Below, in pieces: positions 30,410 to 35,072 of a DNA stretch of 35,072 nt. Position 1 is the stretch's first letter. Every line of letters starts with the position of its first letter. Below the pieces are notes generated by a model. The model saw only the letters and a program-made list of their open reading frames with translations. It searched no databases and was not told the DNA's origin. Origin of the DNA: CAIXYX01 sp043806415 (lineage in GTDB: Archaea; Micrarchaeota; Micrarchaeia; Anstonellales; Anstonellaceae). The stretch is taken from the NCBI GenBank assembly GCA_043806415.1, contig JAZDHB010000108.1:1-35072 (forward strand). The letters are read 5' to 3'. The position numbers and the translations under genes are program-made.

Positions 30410-30754
30410 ATGGAAATCAAGAAACGGACCAAACCGACATTCGCCCGCCCCAACTACGGGCGCACGAGCCGCTCGCGCATCAAGGCCAACTGGCGCCGCC
30501 CGCGCGGCATCGACAACAAGAAGCGCTTCAAGTGGGCCTACATGGGCTCCTCGCCCTCCATCGGCTACGGCCAGGACAAGCGCATCAAGGACGTCCACCC
30601 GGCCGGCAAGAAGGAGGCGCGCGTCGAGAACCTCGCGCAGCTGGAGGCCGTGTCGGACCGCTTCGTGCGCATCGCCGCCGGCGTGGGGAAGAAACTGAAA
30701 ACCAAGATGCTCGCGCTCGCCAAATCCAAGCACCTGCGCGTGCTCAATCCCTGA
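30410..30754 (+). CDS. rpl32e: Large-subunit ribosomal protein eL32
   Basis: 114 aa. RPNYGRTSRSRIKANWRRPRGIDNKKRFKWAYMGSSPSIGYG is the eL32 core, followed by HPAGKKEARVENLAQLEAV and a basic C-terminus. It is absent from bacteria. GTGGTATTT, a one-base variant of the common site, precedes the ATG. Confidence 0.95.
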   Translation: MEIKKRTKPTFARPNYGRTSRSRIKANWRRPRGIDNKKRFKWAYMGSSPSIGYGQDKRIKDVHPAGKKEARVENLAQLEAVSDRFVRIAAGVGKKLKTKMLALAKSKHLRVLNP

Positions 30755-30790
30755 AAGGTCCGAATGAGCAAGAATCATGACGTGATATTT

Positions 30791-31348
30791 ATGGCAACAC
30801 ACACCATCCGACGGCTCGCCGCGTCCATCATGGGCGCCGGGGAGAACCGCATCTGGTTCGACCCCGCTTCGGCTTCCCGCATCTCGGAAGCGCTCACGCG
30901 CGACGACGTGCGCCGCCTAATCGACGAGGGGCTCATCCGCGCCGAGCCCGCCCGCGGCGTGAGCCGCTTCCGGGGCCGCGACCGGGCGGAAGGCAAGCGC
31001 GTCGGCCGGCGCAAAGGGCACGGAAGCCGCAAGGGCACCGCCCATGCCCGCTCCAATCCCAAGGACGCGTGGATGGCCAAGGCCCGCTCGCAACGCAAGC
31101 TCTTGCGCAACCTGCGCGCGGACGGACGCCTCGATCCCGCGTCCTTCAGGAAGGCCTACCTGCTGGTGAAGGGCAACACCTTCCGGGGCAAGGCGGCCCT
31201 CACGGGCTACCTCAAGGAGAACAACCTCGTGACGGGCGCGGACAAGCCCAAGTCGGCACCCGCCCCGAAGGCCGTCCAGGCGCGCCCCGCCCAGAAAGTC
31301 CGGAGCGCCCAGACGGCCAAAGCCGATTCAAAACCTAAAAGTGGATGA
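30791..31348 (+). CDS. rpl19e: Large-subunit ribosomal protein eL19
   Basis: 185 aa. It opens TIRRLAASIMGAGENRIWFDP and contains RRLIDEGLIRAEPARGVSRFRGRDRAEGKRVGRRKGHGSRKGT and the long basic helix region. About 35 C-terminal residues (KPKSAPAPKAVQARPAQKV...) are an Ala/Pro/Lys tail beyond the usual length. GTGATATTT decides the ATG at 30791 over an in-frame ATG at 30764. Two bases separate its stop from uL18. Confidence 0.95.
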   Translation: MATHTIRRLAASIMGAGENRIWFDPASASRISEALTRDDVRRLIDEGLIRAEPARGVSRFRGRDRAEGKRVGRRKGHGSRKGTAHARSNPKDAWMAKARSQRKLLRNLRADGRLDPASFRKAYLLVKGNTFRGKAALTGYLKENNLVTGADKPKSAPAPKAVQARPAQKVRSAQTAKADSKPKSG

Positions 31349-31350
31349 TT

Positions 31351-31935
31351 ATGGGAACAGCAACCGGACCTTTGTATAAAGTGGCCTTCCGCCGCCGTCG
31401 CGCCAACCTCACGGATTTCTCCAAGCGCCTGGGATTGATCAAATCCCCCAACCCGCGCCTGGTGGTGCGCGCCTCCTGCAAGGGCATCGTCGCCCAATTG
31501 GTGGGCTTCGACGCCCGGGGAGACCGCGTGGTCGCTTCGGCGCATTCGGCCGAGCTGGACGCTTACGGATGGCTTTCGCAGGCCAACACGCCCACAGCCT
31601 ACCTCTGCGGGCTGCTCGCCGGCCAGCGCGCCAAGAAGGCCGGCGTGAAGACCACCCACCTCGACTTGGGCATGAAGACGCCCAGCAAGGGGAACCTCCT
31701 CTTCGCGGCGGGCTTGGGCGCCAAGGCCGCGGGCCTGCAAGTGGGCGTGCCCGACGAGCTGGTGGACGCCCCGCGCCTCGAGGGCAGCCACATCGCCGCC
31801 TACGCGCAGGCGCTCAAAAGCAAGGACGACGCCAAGTTCAGGAAGCATTTCTCGCGATACATCGCCAAGAACATCGACGTGACGGCCCTGCCGAAAGTTT
31901 TCGCGGCCGCCAAAGCCAAGATATTGAGTGGGTGA
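31351..31935 (+). CDS. rpl18: Large-subunit ribosomal protein uL18
   Basis: 194 aa. ATGPLYKVAFRRRRANLTDFSKRLGLIKS at the start and NTPTAYLCGLLAGQRAKKAGV in the middle are typical of the archaeal 5S rRNA-binding L18. An ATG two codons upstream (31345) overlaps the eL19 stop; 31351 after GTGGATGATT is preferred. The stop overlaps the GGTGAA site of uS5. Confidence 0.95.
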   Translation: MGTATGPLYKVAFRRRRANLTDFSKRLGLIKSPNPRLVVRASCKGIVAQLVGFDARGDRVVASAHSAELDAYGWLSQANTPTAYLCGLLAGQRAKKAGVKTTHLDLGMKTPSKGNLLFAAGLGAKAAGLQVGVPDELVDAPRLEGSHIAAYAQALKSKDDAKFRKHFSRYIAKNIDVTALPKVFAAAKAKILSG

Positions 31936-31939
31936 ATGG

Positions 31940-32695
31940 ATGAGACGTGATAATAACCGCCGCCGAAGACCGGAGAATCGGGAACCCCGCCCGGAGTGGA
32001 TCCCAAAAACCGACATCGGCCGCAAAGTCAAGAACAACGAGGTCACCTCGCTCGAGGACATCTACGCCCTGGGCAAGCCCATCCTCGAGACGGGGATCAT
32101 CAACCACCTCTTCCCGGAACTCCACGAAGAGACGTTGGAGATCAACAGCACCCAGCGCATGACCGACTGCGGCCGCAAGGCCCAGTTCCGCGCCATCGTG
32201 CTGGTGGGCGACCGCAAAGGCCACTTCGGCATCGGCGCCGGCAAATCCGAGGAGGTCCGCCCGGCCATCGAGGCGGCCTCGCGCAACGCGCGCCGCCACA
32301 TGATCTGCGTGCCGCTGGGCTGCGGCTCCTGGGAATGCGGCTGCAAGACGCGCCACTCCCTTCCCATCCGGACCGTCGGCAAGGCCGGCTCGGTCGAGGT
32401 CACGCTCAAACCCGCGCCCCGGGGGCTGGGCATCGCCGCCAACCCGATTGTGCGCAAGGTGCTCACCGCCGCCGGCGTCAAGGACGCGTGGTCCTTCTCG
32501 CGCGGACACACCGAGAACATCTTCAACATGGCCAAATCCGTCGAGAGCGCGCTGGAGTCGTTGAACACCATGCGCTACCGCGGCGACTGGAAGGAGATGG
32601 CCTCGGCGGACGAGGAAGCCAAGCTGCTCGCCGAAGCCAAGGCCAAGTCCGAAGCCAAGCCCGCGCCCGCCCCGCCCGCGCCGGCCGGCTCCTGA
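31940..32695 (+). CDS. rps5: Small-subunit ribosomal protein uS5
   Basis: 251 aa. The S5 dsRBD-like domain is AQFRAIVLVGDRKGHFGIGAGKSEEVRPAIEAASRNARRHM, followed by the C-terminal ribosomal S5 fold with LKPAPRGLGIAANPIVRKVLTAAGVKDAWSFSRGHTEN. It acts in decoding accuracy. The last 25 residues are an Ala/Pro/Lys tail. GGTGAATGG places the start at 31940. Confidence 0.95.
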   Translation: MRRDNNRRRRPENREPRPEWIPKTDIGRKVKNNEVTSLEDIYALGKPILETGIINHLFPELHEETLEINSTQRMTDCGRKAQFRAIVLVGDRKGHFGIGAGKSEEVRPAIEAASRNARRHMICVPLGCGSWECGCKTRHSLPIRTVGKAGSVEVTLKPAPRGLGIAANPIVRKVLTAAGVKDAWSFSRGHTENIFNMAKSVESALESLNTMRYRGDWKEMASADEEAKLLAEAKAKSEAKPAPAPPAPAGS

Positions 32696-32725
32696 TTTAC
32701 GCATGAACCCTCAAAACGTGATATT

Positions 32726-33262
32726 ATGGTCGAAAACAAAACCCGCTCGCCCTCGCAGAAAGCCGTGCCGGCCAAAGCCCGCGCGCCCAAGATAGCGCCC
32801 GCCCCGCCCGCCGGAATGATCCCGAATCTCCTGGTGGTCGTGCGCGTGCGCGGCCTGGGCGGCATGCACCCCAAGCGGGAGCAGACCATGCGGATGCTCA
32901 ACCTCCCCCGCACCTACAACGCCACCCTCGTCAAACCCGACGCCTCGTATCTGGGGATGCTCCGGGAGGCCAAGGACTATCTCGCCTGGGGCCCGGTGTC
33001 CCCAAAGATCCTGCTTTCCCTCGTCTCCAAGCGGGCCACGGCCACCGGCCGAAAGCTCTCCGAAGTCAAGGAGATGTCCGGCAAGATCGAGGAGATCGTT
33101 TTGGCGCTCGAGGCCGGAACGAAGCCTGTGGATCTGGGCCTGGACCGCACCTTCCATCTCACTCCGCCATCCGGCGGCTGGAAAAACCGCAAAGCCATCT
33201 ACCCGCGCGGGGACCTGGGCTCGCGGCCCTCGATGGACGAGTTGCTCAAGCGAATGATTTGA
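32726..33262 (+). CDS. rpl30: Large-subunit ribosomal protein uL30 with an N-terminal extension
   Basis: 178 aa; most archaeal L30 are about 150-155. The core starts at about residue 32 with NLLVVVRVRGLGGMHPKREQTMRMLNLPR and ends KNRKAIYPRGDLGSRPSMDELLKRM. The first 30 residues (SPSQKAVPAKARAPKIAPAP) are an Ala/Pro/Lys extension, at the N-terminus rather than the C-terminus. GTGATATT precedes the ATG at the standard distance, so the extension is translated if that site is used. Confidence 0.94.
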   Translation: MVENKTRSPSQKAVPAKARAPKIAPAPPAGMIPNLLVVVRVRGLGGMHPKREQTMRMLNLPRTYNATLVKPDASYLGMLREAKDYLAWGPVSPKILLSLVSKRATATGRKLSEVKEMSGKIEEIVLALEAGTKPVDLGLDRTFHLTPPSGGWKNRKAIYPRGDLGSRPSMDELLKRMI

Positions 33263-33296
33263 AGCATGCGCGCATTTGGCATAGAGCCGTGATTTT

Positions 33297-33704
33297 ATGA
33301 TGCAAACACGTTCCATCCGACGTCCGTGCAGTTCGCCGTCCATGTCTATGGTCAGGGCCATCATGAAAATCATCGACCGCGAGGGCAATGTCGTGGCAAG
33401 TAAGTCCATTTTCGTGAGGACGGACACGCGAGTTGAGGCCGCGTGCGAGCGCATCAAGCGAGGGTATATTCAGACATCCGGGGAGGTCCGCCCGGTCGAT
33501 CTGATCAAATCCATGTTAAAGAACAATCCGGCCGGCAAGGCTCAAGCATCTCCGAACAAGATCAACGGCCTCCATCTCGACATCACATTCGAGCAGATGG
33601 TTCGCGAACTTATGACGCCGACAAAATCCAAGAGCAGATCCAAGTCCAACTCAAAAACCAGATTCAATTCCGAAGAAAACATGACGGAAACCATCAGGGG
33701 ATAG
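33297..33704 (+). CDS. Unknown protein inserted between uL30 and uL15
   Basis: 135 aa, not recognised. It has a plausible folded core MKIIDREGNVVASKSIFVRTDTRVEAACERIKRGYIQTSGEVRPVDLIKSMLKNN (about residues 23-77), then a segment GLHLDITFEQMVRELM, and a basic Ser/Lys tail KSKSRSKSNSKTRF. The start has the operon's own GTGATTTT site at the standard distance, and only 3 bp separate it from uL15, so it is built into the operon. uL15 directly follows uL30 in most archaea. Its codons are less GC-biased than its neighbours, suggesting a newer arrival. An in-frame ATG at 33363 (core start) is an alternative. Confidence 0.7.
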   Translation: MMQTRSIRRPCSSPSMSMVRAIMKIIDREGNVVASKSIFVRTDTRVEAACERIKRGYIQTSGEVRPVDLIKSMLKNNPAGKAQASPNKINGLHLDITFEQMVRELMTPTKSKSRSKSNSKTRFNSEENMTETIRG

Positions 33705-33707
33705 ATT

Positions 33708-34223
33708 ATGGTCGAAAAACGCAAAGGCAAACGCAACCGCAAATTCCTCGGCACCCGCAACCACGGCAAGGGCAATGCCAAGAACTGCCGAGGCAAGGGC
33801 GGCAAGGGCGGCTGGGGCCGCGCCGGCATGCACAAGCACCGCTTCTCCTACATCACCACCTACGAGCGCGACTGGATGACCTTCGGCGGGCGCAAGGGAT
33901 TCGTCCCGCCCACCCAGAAACGGATGTCCGCCATCAACCTCTACGACATCGACAACCTCGCGAAAGCCAACAAGCTGCAATCCAAGGACGGCAAACTCCT
34001 CTTCGAATTCGACGGCAAGATCCTCGGCTCCGGCTCGCTCTCGCAGCCGGTCACGGTGATCGCCCTGAGCGCGTCCGAAAAAGCCATCGAGCGCATCGGC
34101 GCGGCGGGCGGCAAATTCGAATCCGTGGCCCCCACGCAGAAGAAAGAATCCGGCGGCGTCAAGACCGACCACATGGGCAACCCGCAAAAGGAAGCCGCCG
34201 TGAAAGCGCCCAAGAAAGCGTAA
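33708..34223 (+). CDS. rpl15: Large-subunit ribosomal protein uL15
   Basis: 171 aa. The Gly/Lys/Arg-rich head KRNRKFLGTRNHGKGNAKNCRGKGGKGGWGRAGMHKHR and the C-terminal ASEKAIERIGAAGGKFESV are typical of archaeal L15. It is the last ribosomal gene here. secY, which commonly follows uL15 in archaea, is absent from the next 850 bp. Confidence 0.95.
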   Translation: MVEKRKGKRNRKFLGTRNHGKGNAKNCRGKGGKGGWGRAGMHKHRFSYITTYERDWMTFGGRKGFVPPTQKRMSAINLYDIDNLAKANKLQSKDGKLLFEFDGKILGSGSLSQPVTVIALSASEKAIERIGAAGGKFESVAPTQKKESGGVKTDHMGNPQKEAAVKAPKKA

Positions 34224-34301
34224 GGGCCTTGCTCGCGCAAGGGCATCTGCTGAAGGGCCTTTTATGGTCCAAGGGCGCCTTATGGCGCAAGGGCCTTCAT
34301 G
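34222..34301 (+). repeat. Degenerate tandem repeat after the ribosomal operon
   Basis: Five AAGGGC phrases occur about every 15-18 bp (near 34222, 34239, 34254, 34270 and 34288), most continuing as AAGGGCCTT. The unit is degenerate and non-coding. The block from 34252 resembles the inverted-repeat element at 11901-11953. Confidence 0.65.
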
Positions 34302-34313
34302 CGCCCGCTTTCC

Positions 34314-34336
34314 GCTTTTTTTCATTATTTTTCATT
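34314..34336 (+). terminator. T-rich transcription terminator of the ribosomal operon
   Basis: Two T runs (7 T, then 5 T) lie about 95 bp after the uL15 stop. Archaeal RNA polymerase terminates at such U-tracts without needing a hairpin. Nothing coding is seen from here to the TATA box at 34427. Confidence 0.6.
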
Positions 34337-34426
34337 AGCGCGCGCCCGCTTTCGGGGTAAGAATCAGCCGCTTCTTCATTCAGCCTGCTCCGGGCGTCGT
34401 TGCCGGGCGGACGCCTGACCTGTTGT

Positions 34427-34436
34427 TTTATAAATA
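34427..34436 (+). promoter_or_regulatory. TATA box of the histidine kinase gene
   Basis: TTTATAAATA stands in an AT-rich island (34421-34460). Initiation about 26 nt downstream leaves a leader of about 75 nt carrying GGTGGT before the ATG at 34533. Confidence 0.55.
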
Positions 34437-34532
34437 ATAATATGGTAATATAATGTTATCTAAGTAACCTCTATCACGTTATTCGGATTCCATCATCATT
34501 CTGTTCCGAGTTGCGGTCTATCTGGTGGTCAT

Positions 34533-35072
34533 ATGCGCGTCAATCGTCCGAACGGGCGCCTATTCAAAAATGCCAAAGAGGCTGCCTCTTTTTTCATCCA
34601 CCCTATCCGCTCTTTCAAAAGCCTCCAAGAGGCGCGGTTGGGCCAAAAAACCGCTGTCCAAGATTTGCAGCGCCTCCAGACGGGGCTCAAGCAGCTTGAT
34701 CAGCAGATGGACGCCAGCGAACGACAAAACCCTCAAAGTCCGGATTTGATCGAGCCGCTTGATGCGCGGCTGGACGGGATAAAGGAAGAGCTGGCCGAGA
34801 GCCGGCGATCGCTCGCTTCAAAAGAACAGGACTTGACTCAGGCAAGGCTATTCGTGGCCCGGACGATCCACAACATAAACTCCCCGCTTTCGGCCCTGAA
34901 AATGCTGCTCACCCTGCTTGACGACGATTTTAATGCCTTCGACCCGGGCGAGATGCATTCGTATATCTCCATGTTCCGAAAAACCACGGATCAGCTCATC
35001 AATCTGACCGGCATGCTCCGCCGGATCGGGCGGATCCAGCGCAACGAGGAGAAGTTCAGTCCGGGGCCGCTG
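34533..35072 (+). CDS. Sensor histidine kinase, N-terminal part (cut by the window edge)
   Basis: The reading frame is open from ATG 34533 to the last base (180 codons), so the gene runs off the window. Residues 30-110 are helical and probably coiled coil (LQRLQTGLKQLDQQMD, IKEELAESRRSLASKEQDL). The phosphoacceptor H-box is TIHNINSPLSALKMLL with H113; the dimerisation helix pair follows. No membrane segment is seen, so the sensor is likely cytoplasmic. The ATPase domain would lie beyond the edge. GGTGGT precedes the ATG. No response regulator is visible. Confidence 0.8.
   Translation, partial: MRVNRPNGRLFKNAKEAASFFIHPIRSFKSLQEARLGQKTAVQDLQRLQTGLKQLDQQMDASERQNPQSPDLIEPLDARLDGIKEELAESRRSLASKEQDLTQARLFVARTIHNINSPLSALKMLLTLLDDDFNAFDPGEMHSYISMFRKTTDQLINLTGMLRRIGRIQRNEEKFSPGPL

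Overview
The window is archaeal. Evidence is the uL3-to-uL15 ribosomal protein cluster in archaeal order with archaeal/eukaryotic-type members (eS4, eL32, eL19, an aIF1/SUI1 protein and the RNase P protein Rnp1), TATA-box promoters placed about 26 nt upstream of leaderless start codons, an intron-containing tRNA-Arg, and endonuclease Q. The genome is GC-rich. I cannot name the lineage from sequence alone; a DPANN or euryarchaeal genome would both fit.

Region 1 (1-10.4 kb) is a CRISPR-Cas type I-B locus. The 3' end of a 37-bp-repeat array (its leader side lies left of the window) is followed by an AlbA_2/ATPase-fold regulator, a SWIM zinc-finger protein, and the interference operon cas8b-cas7-cas5-cas3-cas6. 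No cas1, cas2 or cas4 is present here. The 5' half of cas8b is clearly more AT-rich than everything around it, and Cas7 carries a charged low-complexity insertion.

Region 2 (10.5-20.5 kb) is mixed. It holds a Fic AMP-transferase-like gene with its own palindromic TATA, a glycan module (sugar nucleotidyltransferase, phosphohexomutase, Wzx/MATE-like flippase), endonuclease Q, and a tRNA-Arg(CCT) gene. Upstream of the tRNA are two broken copies of its own 5' half, each with GC-rich hairpins inserted in the D-loop. Then come a DUF2085 membrane protein, an asparagine-synthase-like PP-loop protein and three small unknown genes, two of which diverge from one shared TATA box.

Region 3 (20.5-34.3 kb) is the ribosomal superoperon: uL3, uL4, uL23, uL2, uS19, uL22, uS3, uL29, aIF1-like, Rnp1, uS17, uL14, uL24, eS4, uL5, uS14, uS8, uL6, eL32, eL19, uL18, uS5, uL30, an unknown ORF, uL15. 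It starts from a TATA box centred inside a perfect 7-bp inverted repeat and a roughly 100-nt leader. Most genes carry a GTGAT ribosome-binding site whose G lies 8-9 nt before the start codon, and this corrects many starts. Several proteins carry Ala/Pro/Lys-rich tails. secY does not follow uL15; instead there is a repeat, a T-rich terminator and a soluble sensor histidine kinase cut by the window edge.

The best candidates for something undescribed are the tRNA 5'-half/hairpin array (17503-17806), the TATA-centred inverted repeats (rpl3, Fic, the 19.8-kb divergent pair) and the mosaic cas8b.
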